A DNA stretch of 64,000 nt from Anaerosporomusa subterranea (lineage in GTDB: Bacteria; Bacillota; Negativicutes; Sporomusales; Acetonemataceae): the NCBI RefSeq assembly GCF_001611555.1, contig NZ_LSGP01000028.1, forward strand, positions 1 through 64,000, given 5' to 3'. The position numbers and the translations under genes were made by a program. The notes below the pieces were generated by a model. The model was not told the DNA's origin, searched no databases, and saw only the letters and a program-made list of their open reading frames with translations. Within the stretch, counting starts at the first letter, position 1, and each line of letters starts with the position of its first letter. Of the stretch, positions 43,739 to 52,278 are shown piece by piece.

Positions 43739-45193
43739 ATGTCAATGAAAACCGCTCAACAATACGAAGACAGTCTGCGGGAACTTCATTTCAAGGTCTA
43801 TTTGCAGGGTGAACTCATCACGAATCCCGTAGACCACCCCATCATTCGGCCATCAATGAATTCCGTCAAAATGACCTATGCGTTAGCCGAAGAACCGGAA
43901 TACCAAGACCTCATGACAGCAACGTCACATCTCAGCGGCAAAAAAATCAACCGCTTCTGTCACCTCCATCAAAGCGCCGATGACCTCGTCAAAAAAGTAA
44001 AAATGCAAAGGCTGCTGGGTCAGAAAACAGCCGCTTGCTTCCAACGCTGCGTCGGCATGGACGCCATCAACGCGGTGGACAGCACAACCTTTGAAATCGA
44101 TAAAAAACTGGGCACTACCTATCATGAGCGCTTTACCAGATTCCTGCTGAACATGCAGGAGCAAGACTGGACAGTGGACGGAGCGATGACCGATCCGAAA
44201 GGCGACCGCAGTTTATCGCCCAGCAAGCAGGCCGACCCTGATCTTTTTGTCCATGTTGTGGAAAAGAGAGCGGATGGTATCGTGGTCAGCGGCGCCAAAG
44301 CCCACCAGACCGGCGCCCTTAACTCGCATATGATCCTGGTCATGCCGACCATTGCAATGGGCAGGGAAGATACTGACTACGCGGTTTCCTTCGCCGCGCC
44401 GGCAGACGCCGAAGGTATATTTTACATCTATGGCCGTCAGTCGTGCGATACCCGCAAACTCGAAGGCGGCGACATTGACGTGGGGAATAAGCAGTTCGGC
44501 GGCCATGAAACGCTGATGGTATTTGACAATGTTTTCATTCCCTGGGATCATGTTTTCATGTGCGGCGAAACTGAATTCAGCGGCATGCTGGTCGAACGCT
44601 TCGCCGGCTATCACCGGCAAAGCTACGGCGGCTGCAAGGTCGGGGTCGGCGATGTGCTGATCGGCGCCACGGCGCTGGCCGCAGACTATAATGGAGCCGC
44701 TAAGGCGACGCATATAAAGGATAAACTCATCGAAATGACACATTTGAACGAAACACTCTATGCCTGCGGTATCGCCTGTTCGGCTGAAGGCTGTAAAACC
44801 GCTTCCGGCACATACCTGATCGACCTGCTGCTGGCTAATGTCTGCAAACAAAACGTTACCCGCTTTCCCTATGAAATCGCCCGCCTGGCAGAAGATATCG
44901 CCGGCGGCCTGATGGTCACCATGCCTTCCGAACATGATTTGCGTCACCCTGAAATTGGTAAAGTGGTCGAAAAGTACTTTAAGGGTGTAGCGAATATTCC
45001 AACCGAACAACGGCTGCGGATTTTGCGGCTAATTGAAAACATTACCCTGGGGACCGCTGCGGTAGGCTACCGGACAGAGTCCATGCACGGCGCGGGCTCG
45101 CCGCAGGCACAGCGGGTCATGATCGCGCGGCAGGGAAATCTGGAGAAGAAAAAAGAGCTGGCTAAGGCAATTGCCGGCATCAGCCCAGAGTAG
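43739..45193 (+). CDS. abfD: 4-hydroxybutyryl-CoA dehydratase / vinylacetyl-CoA isomerase
   Basis: A 484-aa [4Fe-4S]- and FAD-containing dehydratase converting 4-hydroxybutyryl-CoA to crotonyl-CoA and isomerising vinylacetyl-CoA. The cluster ligands known from the Clostridium aminobutyricum enzyme are present at matching positions: Cys100 and Cys104 in CFQRC, and His292 and Cys299 in YHRQSYGGC. The TESMHGAGSPQAQ motif near 447 is also conserved. TCAGGAGG precedes ATG 43739. The following acyl-CoA dehydrogenase and ETF genes can reduce its product. No 4-hydroxybutyrate CoA-transferase or dehydrogenase is encoded beside it. Confidence 0.94.
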   Translation: MSMKTAQQYEDSLRELHFKVYLQGELITNPVDHPIIRPSMNSVKMTYALAEEPEYQDLMTATSHLSGKKINRFCHLHQSADDLVKKVKMQRLLGQKTAACFQRCVGMDAINAVDSTTFEIDKKLGTTYHERFTRFLLNMQEQDWTVDGAMTDPKGDRSLSPSKQADPDLFVHVVEKRADGIVVSGAKAHQTGALNSHMILVMPTIAMGREDTDYAVSFAAPADAEGIFYIYGRQSCDTRKLEGGDIDVGNKQFGGHETLMVFDNVFIPWDHVFMCGETEFSGMLVERFAGYHRQSYGGCKVGVGDVLIGATALAADYNGAAKATHIKDKLIEMTHLNETLYACGIACSAEGCKTASGTYLIDLLLANVCKQNVTRFPYEIARLAEDIAGGLMVTMPSEHDLRHPEIGKVVEKYFKGVANIPTEQRLRILRLIENITLGTAAVGYRTESMHGAGSPQAQRVMIARQGNLEKKKELAKAIAGISPE

Positions 45194-45198
45194 CCAAG

Positions 45199-45270
45199 AT
45201 GACCGAGCAGCAAATAGCGCAGGTAATCGAAGCGAAGATTCAGCCGCTATTGAAAACACATCAAGGGTAG
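45199..45270 (+). pseudogene. 23-codon remnant resembling the start of a NifU-like domain
   Basis: Five bases after the abfD stop, a short frame encodes MTEQQIAQVIEAKIQPLLKT followed by HQG and a stop. It resembles the opening helix of a NifU C-terminal (Fe-S scaffold) domain, which normally continues as a GGD-containing beta sheet with CxxC. Everything after that is missing. TCAAGGGTAG is repeated at 45261 and 45276. It may be a deletion remnant or a short spacer peptide. Confidence 0.35.
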
Positions 45271-45306
45271 ATCGTCAAGGGTAGGAATGGTTAGGAGGAT
45301 TAGGTA

Positions 45307-46446
45307 ATGCAATTTCAATTAACCGAAGACCAAAAAATGTTGCAAAAGATGGTGCGTGAATTCGCCGAAAAGCGGGTAGCGCCAGAAGTTGCCAAGCGGG
45401 ATGAAGAGTGCCTGTTTGACCGTTCTATCATTGATGAAATGGGCGAACTTGGTCTCAATGGTCTGTGCTTTCCTGAGAAGTACGGCGGCGCGGACAGCGA
45501 CTATTTGAGCTATATCCTGGCTGTCGAAGAACTATCCAAAGTCGACGACGGCGTGGGCATTACCTTGTCGGCCAGTGTTTCACTCTGCGCATGGCCTATC
45601 TATGCCTACGGCACGGAAGAACAGAAAGAAAAATATCTGCGCCCAATCCTGGAAGGGGAACATATGGGCGGTTTCGGACTCACCGAACCCAATGCCGGCA
45701 CTGATGCGGCAGGCCAGCAATCCGTAGCCATAGCTGATGGCAATCACTACCTGCTCAACGGCAGTAAGATCTTTATCACTAACGCCGGCGAAGCCGAGAC
45801 CTATGTCGTATTCGCCATGACTGATAAAGCCAAAGGACTGAAAGGCATTTCGGCGTTTATTCTGGAAAAAGGCATGCCTGGCTTTAGCTTTGGCAAGAAA
45901 GAGCATAAGATGGGTATCCATTCCTCCATCACCATGGAACTCATTTTCCAAGATGTAAAAGTGCCTAAAGCCAATCTGCTGGGTAAAGAAGGAGACGGGT
46001 TCAAAATTGCCATGACCACACTTGATGGCGGACGAATCGGCGTTGCCGCCCAGGCTCTTGGCATTGCCCAAGCGGCCCTTGACCATGCCGTTAAATACGC
46101 CAAAGAGCGCATCCAATTTGGCAAGCCCATTTGCACCAACCAGGCCATTGCCTTTATGCTGGCTGATATGAACACCAGAATTGACGCGGCCCGTCTGCTG
46201 GTTTACCGTGCCGCCTGGCATAAGGACCAAGGGTTACCCTATTCGAAAGAAGCGGCTATGGCTAAACTGTATGCGTCAGATGCTGCCATGGAAGTCGCCA
46301 CCGATGCGGTGCAGATCTTCGGCGGTTATGGCTACTCTGCTGAATATCCGGTGGAACGCCTGATGCGGAACGCCAAAATCACCCAAATCTATGAGGGGAC
46401 CAACCAGGTTCAGCGCATGGTGATTTCCGGCGCGCTGCTCAGATAG
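45307..46446 (+). CDS. Acyl-CoA dehydrogenase (butyryl-CoA dehydrogenase type)
   Basis: A 379-aa acyl-CoA dehydrogenase. GFGLTEPNAGTDAAGQ near 121, FITNAGEAETYVVFA near 157, the FAD-binding FGKPICTNQAIAFMLADM near 273, and the C-terminal IFGGYGYSAEYPVERLMRNAKI with the catalytic-base region YEGTNQVQRMVI near 363 (Glu) match short-chain enzymes. TAGGAGGATTAG precedes ATG 45307. Together with the EtfB and ferredoxin-fused EtfA genes behind it, it likely reduces crotonyl-CoA made by AbfD, possibly by flavin-based electron bifurcation. Confidence 0.92.
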   Translation: MQFQLTEDQKMLQKMVREFAEKRVAPEVAKRDEECLFDRSIIDEMGELGLNGLCFPEKYGGADSDYLSYILAVEELSKVDDGVGITLSASVSLCAWPIYAYGTEEQKEKYLRPILEGEHMGGFGLTEPNAGTDAAGQQSVAIADGNHYLLNGSKIFITNAGEAETYVVFAMTDKAKGLKGISAFILEKGMPGFSFGKKEHKMGIHSSITMELIFQDVKVPKANLLGKEGDGFKIAMTTLDGGRIGVAAQALGIAQAALDHAVKYAKERIQFGKPICTNQAIAFMLADMNTRIDAARLLVYRAAWHKDQGLPYSKEAAMAKLYASDAAMEVATDAVQIFGGYGYSAEYPVERLMRNAKITQIYEGTNQVQRMVISGALLR

Positions 46447-46487
46447 TCCGGATGTATACTCACTAGCGGGATAGGAGGCATAGTAGG

Positions 46488-47273
46488 ATGGATTTGTTGG
46501 TATGTGTCAAGCAGGTGCCTGACACCACCGAAGTGAAAATTGACCCTCAGACCAATACGCTTATTCGGCAAGGTGTGCCAAGCATCGTCAACCCCTTTGA
46601 CAGAAATGCTGTTGAAGCCGCACTCCAACTCAAAGAAAAACATGGTGGCAAAGTGACCGTCATTTCCATGGGACCGCCCCAGGCCAAAGATGCCCTGAAG
46701 GAATGTCTGGCGATGGGCGCTGACGATGCCTATCTGGTCAGTGACCGCGCATTTGGCGGTGCAGACACACTGGCAACCAGTTATACTTTAGCGGCCGCCA
46801 TCCGCAAACTGGGCAAGTTTGATATGATCCTTTGCGGCAAGCAAGCCATTGATGGCGACACGGCTCAAGTCGGCCCGGAAATCGCCGAGTATCTGGATAT
46901 TGCGCAGGTGACCTATGTGGCCAAAGTGGCAGTCCATGGCGATAGCGTCAGGGTAGAACGCGAGCATGAAGAAGGCTACGAAATTATTGAGACCAAGCTG
47001 CCTGTCCTGTTGACTGTAGTCAGATCGATCAATGAACCGCGCTTCCCTACCGTTAAAGGTACGATGAAAGCCAACCGCAAGGAAATTCCGGTGATTGCCG
47101 TTGGCGATGTAGACGTTGATTCAGATCGCCTTGGTCTTAACGGATCGCCTACGCAAGTGCGCAGAATCTTTACCCCTCAGCAGCGGACCCAAGGCGAAAT
47201 CATCCAGGCTGATAGCATCCGCGAAGCCGTTCAGGCGCTGTTTTCAAAGCTTTCGGATGCAAAGATTCTCTAG
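46488..47273 (+). CDS. etfB: Electron transfer flavoprotein beta subunit
   Basis: A 261-aa EtfB: VCVKQVPDTTEVKIDP at the N-terminus, NPFDRNAVEAALQLKEKHG near 36, and CGKQAIDGDTAQVGPEIAEYL near 120, which binds the second nucleotide (FAD in bifurcating ETFs, AMP in others). Normal length. AGGAGG precedes ATG 46488. It pairs with the EtfA encoded 14 bases downstream, and serves the acyl-CoA dehydrogenase and possibly the GlcD-type oxidase. Confidence 0.94.
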   Translation: MDLLVCVKQVPDTTEVKIDPQTNTLIRQGVPSIVNPFDRNAVEAALQLKEKHGGKVTVISMGPPQAKDALKECLAMGADDAYLVSDRAFGGADTLATSYTLAAAIRKLGKFDMILCGKQAIDGDTAQVGPEIAEYLDIAQVTYVAKVAVHGDSVRVEREHEEGYEIIETKLPVLLTVVRSINEPRFPTVKGTMKANRKEIPVIAVGDVDVDSDRLGLNGSPTQVRRIFTPQQRTQGEIIQADSIREAVQALFSKLSDAKIL

Positions 47274-47287
47274 AAGGGGAGTTGGCA

Positions 47288-48490
47288 ATGACAATTAGAA
47301 TAATTCAAGATAACTGTATTGGCTGTGGCGCCTGCGTTATTGCTTGTCCGTTCGGAGCTATTATGCAAGCCGATGCAAAGGCATTCATCAGCGAAGCCTG
47401 TACCATGTGCGGAGCTTGCCTGAAGTCGTGTCCGGTCAATACCATTGTCCGGGAAACAGCAGAAAAGAAAGTGTCCATGGACAAAGCGAAAGCGGACTAT
47501 GCCGGCGTATGGGTCTACATCGAACAAACGGCAGGCCGTATTCGCGGCGTATCACATGAACTATTGGGCGAAGGCCGCAAATTGGCGGACGCTATGAAGC
47601 AAGAATTGGCCGCTGTGCTGATTGGCGACAATGTGGCGGCACTGGCCAAAGATATCTTTGCCAGCGGGGCCGACAAGATTTATCTGGTGGAAGGAGCGGA
47701 ATACAGCCACTACACTACCGATGCCTTTACCGCCGCCCTCCATGACTTAATCACTACATATCGGCCTAATGTCCTGCTGCTTGGCGCTACCAACGACGGG
47801 CGGGACTTAGCCCCTAGACTGGCCTGCCGTGTTGGTACCGGTCTGACGGCAGACTGCACCGGCCTGGACATCGATGCCGGGACAGGCTTAGTTGCCTGGA
47901 CCCGTCCCGCCTTTGGCGGCAATATTATGGCTACTATTTTGTGCCCCGATCACCGTCCGCAAATGGGAACTGTCCGTCCGAAAGTATTTAAGCAGCCCGT
48001 TCCTGATTACACCAGGACCGGCGAAATCGTCAACATAGCGAGCAAAGTTAATACTGAAAACATCCGTACCCGGTTTATCGAATTATTGCAAGTCTGCACA
48101 ACCTCCTGTAACTTAGAAGAGGCCGAAATTATTGTTTCCGGCGGCAGAGGAATGTGCAGTGCGGAAAACTTCCAACTTATCGAAGACCTGGCCGAAGCTC
48201 TCGGCGGTACCGTAGCTGCTTCCCGCGCGGCTGTTGACGCAGGCTGGAAACCGGCTCTGCATCAGGTTGGCCAGACCGGGAAAACAGTAGGGCCGAAGAT
48301 ATACATCGCATGCGGTATTTCCGGCGCCATACAGCATCTGGCCGGGATGTCCGCGTCAGACATCGTGATTGCCATTAATAAAGATCCAGATGCCCCGATA
48401 TTTAAAATGGCTGACTATGGTATTGTCGCCGACGCAATGGAAGTATTGCCGATTATGCTTGAAGAACTCAGAAACACTAAAGCCGGCTAA
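47288..48490 (+). CDS. etfA: ETF alpha subunit with N-terminal 2x[4Fe-4S] ferredoxin domain
   Basis: A 400-aa protein. Residues 1-65 are a ferredoxin domain with two clusters (CIGCGACVIACP; CTMCGACLKSCP). A normal EtfA follows, with the FAD-binding C-terminal part: GGRGMCSAENF, SRAAVDAGWKP and YIACGISGAIQHLAGM, then INKDPDAPIFKMADYGIVAD. This fusion is known from CarE of the caffeyl-CoA reductase complex and LctC of lactate dehydrogenase in Acetobacterium, where the ferredoxin domain carries electrons in bifurcation or confurcation. ATG 47288 follows AGGGGAG; TTG 47282 is an alternative. Confidence 0.94.
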   Translation: MTIRIIQDNCIGCGACVIACPFGAIMQADAKAFISEACTMCGACLKSCPVNTIVRETAEKKVSMDKAKADYAGVWVYIEQTAGRIRGVSHELLGEGRKLADAMKQELAAVLIGDNVAALAKDIFASGADKIYLVEGAEYSHYTTDAFTAALHDLITTYRPNVLLLGATNDGRDLAPRLACRVGTGLTADCTGLDIDAGTGLVAWTRPAFGGNIMATILCPDHRPQMGTVRPKVFKQPVPDYTRTGEIVNIASKVNTENIRTRFIELLQVCTTSCNLEEAEIIVSGGRGMCSAENFQLIEDLAEALGGTVAASRAAVDAGWKPALHQVGQTGKTVGPKIYIACGISGAIQHLAGMSASDIVIAINKDPDAPIFKMADYGIVADAMEVLPIMLEELRNTKAG

Positions 48491-48516
48491 AGGCTTGGTT
48501 GGCCCTATTAAATATC

Positions 48517-48562
48517 AACCCCGAATCGCATTTACTAAACAGTAATGAGATTCGGGGTTTTG
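48517..48562. terminator. Bidirectional terminator between etfA and the M29 gene
   Basis: AACCCCGAATC / GATTCGGGGTT with an inner TACT / AGTA stem, flanked by T-rich sequence on the plus side. It serves two convergent genes. Confidence 0.8.
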
Positions 48563-48568
48563 TATTTG

Positions 48569-49681
48569 TTACTCAAAGTTTTCCGGATTCAATCCCTGCA
48601 GTTCAGGCAGTACAAACCGTCCGTCTTTGCGGATTAACACATCATCAAACCAGATCTCACCGCCGCCATACACAGGTGTTTGAATACAGACCAGATCCCA
48701 GTGAATGGCTGATGTGTTGCCATTGAAGGCGGTTTTATAGGCATTGCCAGGGGTAAAGTGGAAACTGCCGCCGATTTTCTCATCAAATAGAGTATCCTTC
48801 ATCGGCTGCTTGATATACGGATTGACGCCAAGGGCAAATTCGCCGATATAACGCGAACCTTCATCAGTGTCTAGAACTTTGTTTAGTTTTTCGCTATGAT
48901 TGGCAGTCGCCTTGATGATTTTTCCGTTGGCGAATTCAAATTGGACATTTTCATACGTAACTCCCTGGTAGACAGCAGGAGTATTGTAGGCAAGCGTTCC
49001 ATTGACCGATTCACGCACCGGGGCGGTGAAGACTTCCCCATCGGGAATGTTGCGCAGACCGTAAGATTGTATGGTAGGGATATCTTTTATGGAAAAGTAA
49101 AGATCTGTACCCGGCCCGACAATACGCACTTTATCTGTGCGGTTAAACAGATCGACTAAGGGCTTTTCCGCTGCGCCGAGTTTGGCATAATCCAGACCAC
49201 AGACTTGAAAGTAGAAATCCTCAAACGCCTCGGTGCTCATGTTGGCGAGTTGCGCCATGGCGGGAGTCGGATAGCGGAGTACACACCATTTTGTATTTGC
49301 TACTCGGAGATCGCTATGCACTTGCTTTGACCAGAGACGCTGGTATAAGCTCATCTTTTCTTCCGGCACGTCAGACATTTCGCTGATGTTATCACTGGCG
49401 CGGATGCCGATATAGGCATGCATCTGGCGCATCAGTTCCGCTTCCCAAGCGCCAAGAATCTGCATTTGCTCTTCGCTAGTCTGACGCAATAGAGCCCGCT
49501 GCAAGGAACTGTCTTTTACAATGACAAAGGGCTTGCCGCCGGCAGCATAGGCTTCATCCATTACTGCCTTCGCCAAATCGATGCCACCGTCAAAAACCTC
49601 GATCAGGAGATTCTCGCCTGCTTGCAAGCGAGTGGAGTGCTGAATCAGCGTTTTCGCCAGAGTGAGTTTACGTGGGTCCAT
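48569..49681 (-). CDS. M29 family aminopeptidase (PepS/AmpS type)
   Basis: A 370-aa thermophilic-type metalloaminopeptidase. ANTKWCVLRYPTPAMAQLA near 140, GPGTDLYFSIKD near 192, IPDGEVFTAPVRESVNGT near 212 (metal-binding Glu), a GEFALGVNPYIKQP stretch near 280 and HFTPGNAYKTAFNG followed by AIHWDLV near 325 (His/Asp ligands) are characteristic. The start at 49681 is chosen for GAGGTG 6 bases upstream; the longer frame lacks a site. It ends in the terminator shared with etfA. Confidence 0.9.
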   Translation of the reverse strand: MDPRKLTLAKTLIQHSTRLQAGENLLIEVFDGGIDLAKAVMDEAYAAGGKPFVIVKDSSLQRALLRQTSEEQMQILGAWEAELMRQMHAYIGIRASDNISEMSDVPEEKMSLYQRLWSKQVHSDLRVANTKWCVLRYPTPAMAQLANMSTEAFEDFYFQVCGLDYAKLGAAEKPLVDLFNRTDKVRIVGPGTDLYFSIKDIPTIQSYGLRNIPDGEVFTAPVRESVNGTLAYNTPAVYQGVTYENVQFEFANGKIIKATANHSEKLNKVLDTDEGSRYIGEFALGVNPYIKQPMKDTLFDEKIGGSFHFTPGNAYKTAFNGNTSAIHWDLVCIQTPVYGGGEIWFDDVLIRKDGRFVLPELQGLNPENFE

Positions 49682-49734
49682 AAAAACACCTCGCTTTTCA
49701 GACATAATAGACTATGAGTAAGCAATGGATTTTT

Positions 49735-49855
49735 TTAACCGCAGAGTACGCAGAGTGCGCTGAGGGTTCGCAGAGGATAGCGTATTTTTATAATTATAAT
49801 ACTCTCCGTAACCCTCTGTGATCCTCTGCTAACTCTGCGCACTCTGTGGTTTCCG
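49735..49855. repeat. CGCAGAGT-type inverted repeat, copy B5
   Basis: TTAACCGCAGAGTACGCAG at the left, GCGCACTCTGTGGTTTCC at the right, with TTCGCAGAGGAT / ATCCTCTG-type inner pairs and an AT-rich loop. Confidence 0.7.
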
Positions 49856-49871
49856 TACGAAGTTCCGCCTG

Positions 49872-52049
49872 CTAGGCGTTCTTTTTCGCTTGTTTCAAGC
49901 TCAAACCGATGCGGCCGCGGGCTTCATCAACACTGAGCACAACACATTCGATAATATCGCCGACTGATACGACGTCCAGCGGGTGGCGGATCGGTTTGTC
50001 GCTAAGTTCCGAACGGTGAATCAGTCCGTTAATTTTGATGCCGATGTCGACAAACACACCAAAGTCAATGACATTATGCACAGTACCTTTGACCAGCGTA
50101 CCAGGCAGAATATCAGATAACTTGACAACATTTTTGCGAGTCATCGGCTGGGGCAGGTCTTCACGCGGGTCACGTCCCGGTTTGGCCAAGGCTGACAGGA
50201 TGTCGCGCACTGTTGGCTCGCCAGCGGCTAGCTCGGCAGCAAGCTTTGCAGAATCGACGGTCGGCAGCTTTTGCTGCAGTACCTGCAGCTTTTCCTTATC
50301 TTGCAAATCAGCCAAGGCAAAGCCGAACATCTTCAGTATGGCCTCAGCCAGTGAGTATGATTCAGGATGAACTGGCGTATTATCCAATGGATTCTCGCTT
50401 TTTTGCAAACGCAGGAAACCGGCGCACTGCGTGAAGGCGGCAGGGCCAAGACGCGGCACTTTCAAAAGCTCGCGGCGGCTACGGAATCTGCCAGCTGCAT
50501 CGCGATAAGTTACAATGTTCTTGGCCACGCTGGCACTAACGCCGGCGACATAGGTCAAAAGAGCAGCTGAGGCGGTATTGAGTTCAACGCCGACATGGTT
50601 AACTGCTGATTCGACAACTTGGGTGAGTGTGCCACTGAGTTCCTTTTGATCAACGTCATGCTGATACTGACCGACGCCAATCGACTTCGGATCGATTTTG
50701 ACCAATTCAGCCAGCGGGTCCTGCACGCGGCGGGCGATTGAGGCCGCACTGCGCAGGGTGAGATCTAAATCGGGTAATTCATCCTTGGCAAGCTTGGAGG
50801 CGGAATAGATGGAAGCACCAGCTTCGTTGGTGATCAGGTAGTGAACTGGCAAGTTATTTTCGTTGATCAGGGAAGCGATAAATTCCTCTGTTTCAAACGA
50901 GGCAGTGCCATTACCGATCGAGATGAGCGTCACACCGTGGCGGCGAATTGCGGCGAGAACAGTCTCGGCGGCACGTTGCCTTTGCCCTTCGCTGTGAGTG
51001 ATATAGATGACTGATGTGTCGAGAATGGCGCCGGTTGGGCTGATGATTGCCAGTTTGCAGCCGGTGCGAAAGCCGGGATCAAGTCCCATGATCGTGTGGC
51101 CGGCCAGCGGCGGCTGCAGGAGCAGCTGCTTCAGATTCAGGCCGAATACCCGGATGGCTTGTTTCTCGGCATTTTCGGTCAATAATGAACGAAGTTCCCT
51201 TTCCAGTGATGGAAACAGCAACCGCTTGTAGCCGTCGGCAATGGCAGATAGAAGGAGATCTTTAAAAATCGACGGCTTGGTGATGATCTGACGAACAATG
51301 GTGTCGATATGTAATTCGTGTGGTGTAACCACCCGGACTTTTAACAGCTCTTTCTTTTCACCGCGGTTAACGGCTAGGATGCGATGCGAGGGCATGCGAC
51401 TGACTGGTTCACGGTATTCTTTATATGTCAGAACTTCTTTGCCCGCTTCCTCGGAGACTGCCAGCTCGGTTTCAATTTCGGCTTTGTTCCAGAGCTGTTT
51501 GCGCAGTTGAGCGCGGAAATCGGCGCGTTCACTGATCGCTTCGGCAATGATGTCCATAGCGCCAGCCAGAGCGGCTTCGGCAGTTTCGACTTCTTTCTCC
51601 GGATTCACGAATTCTAGCGCAATCTCGATGGGGTCGCCAACGGTAATTTCCTGCGCCAGCAGAATGTCTGCCAATGGTTCGAGACCGCGTTCACGGGCAA
51701 TTTGCGCTCGTGTCCGCTTCTTCGGCCGATAAGGCAGGTAGAGATCCTCAAGCTCCTGCAGTTTAACGGTGGACAGAATGGCTGCTTCCAGCTCAGGAGT
51801 GAGTTTGCCTTGTTCGCCAATGCTGGCGACGATTTCTTCTTGCCGTTTAACCAGGTTGCGCAGATACAGTAACCGCTCTTCGATTAAACGAATTTTTTCT
51901 TCATCAAGCTCGCCGGTGACTTCCTTACGATAACGGGAGATAAAAGGAACGGTATTTCCTTCATCAAGCAGCCGTATGGCAGCCTCCGCCTGTTGTGGGC
52001 GAATGCTAAGTTCGTGAGCAATATGGGAGTGAATATCTGTCAACAGCAT
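49872..52049 (-). CDS. tex: Tex-type RNA-binding transcription accessory protein
   Basis: A 725-aa Tex protein: N-terminal helix-turn-helix region (LLDEGNTVPFISRYRKE near 30), a YqgF-like RNase-H fold (MGLDPGFRTGCKLAI near 325), helix-hairpin-helix DNA/RNA-binding motifs (near 495-560) and a C-terminal S1 domain (LVKGTVHNVIDFGVFVDIG near 645). The start at 52049 gives the usual Tex N-terminus; a longer frame to 52091 adds 14 residues without a good ribosome-binding site. It acts on transcription and RNA handling. Confidence 0.94.
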   Translation of the reverse strand: MLLTDIHSHIAHELSIRPQQAEAAIRLLDEGNTVPFISRYRKEVTGELDEEKIRLIEERLLYLRNLVKRQEEIVASIGEQGKLTPELEAAILSTVKLQELEDLYLPYRPKKRTRAQIARERGLEPLADILLAQEITVGDPIEIALEFVNPEKEVETAEAALAGAMDIIAEAISERADFRAQLRKQLWNKAEIETELAVSEEAGKEVLTYKEYREPVSRMPSHRILAVNRGEKKELLKVRVVTPHELHIDTIVRQIITKPSIFKDLLLSAIADGYKRLLFPSLERELRSLLTENAEKQAIRVFGLNLKQLLLQPPLAGHTIMGLDPGFRTGCKLAIISPTGAILDTSVIYITHSEGQRQRAAETVLAAIRRHGVTLISIGNGTASFETEEFIASLINENNLPVHYLITNEAGASIYSASKLAKDELPDLDLTLRSAASIARRVQDPLAELVKIDPKSIGVGQYQHDVDQKELSGTLTQVVESAVNHVGVELNTASAALLTYVAGVSASVAKNIVTYRDAAGRFRSRRELLKVPRLGPAAFTQCAGFLRLQKSENPLDNTPVHPESYSLAEAILKMFGFALADLQDKEKLQVLQQKLPTVDSAKLAAELAAGEPTVRDILSALAKPGRDPREDLPQPMTRKNVVKLSDILPGTLVKGTVHNVIDFGVFVDIGIKINGLIHRSELSDKPIRHPLDVVSVGDIIECVVLSVDEARGRIGLSLKQAKKNA

Positions 52050-52176
52050 GGGATCACCATCTCTTCCATTATTCTTGTCTATTCGTGTCAACTATTACTA
52101 TACCACAAATATAATAAAGGATAACAGAGGCGAGTCGACGAAGAAAAGAAAAGCCCTATTGGCTCAAAAAATATTC

Positions 52177-52232
52177 TCGTAGCTCTCTGCACACCCTCAG
52201 CGTACTCTGCTCACTCTGCGGTTAACGTAGCT
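52177..52232. repeat. CGCAGAGT-type repeat, copy B6 (one arm)
   Basis: CTCTGCACACCCTCAGCG then TACTCTGCTCACTCTGCGG and TTAACGTAGC. Only the CTCTGCGG arm is present. Confidence 0.55.
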
Positions 52233-52278
52233 AAAGACAGCCGTGGGTGTTTTTCTTATGCGAATTTGGAGGTTGTTT

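Noticed and set aside
44213..45010. 265-aa minus-strand frame inside abfD
   Set aside because: Antisense to a strongly conserved gene whose metal ligands are all in place; typical GC-rich shadow.
45580..46230. 216-aa minus-strand frame inside the acyl-CoA dehydrogenase gene
   Set aside because: Shadow frame of a well-supported gene.
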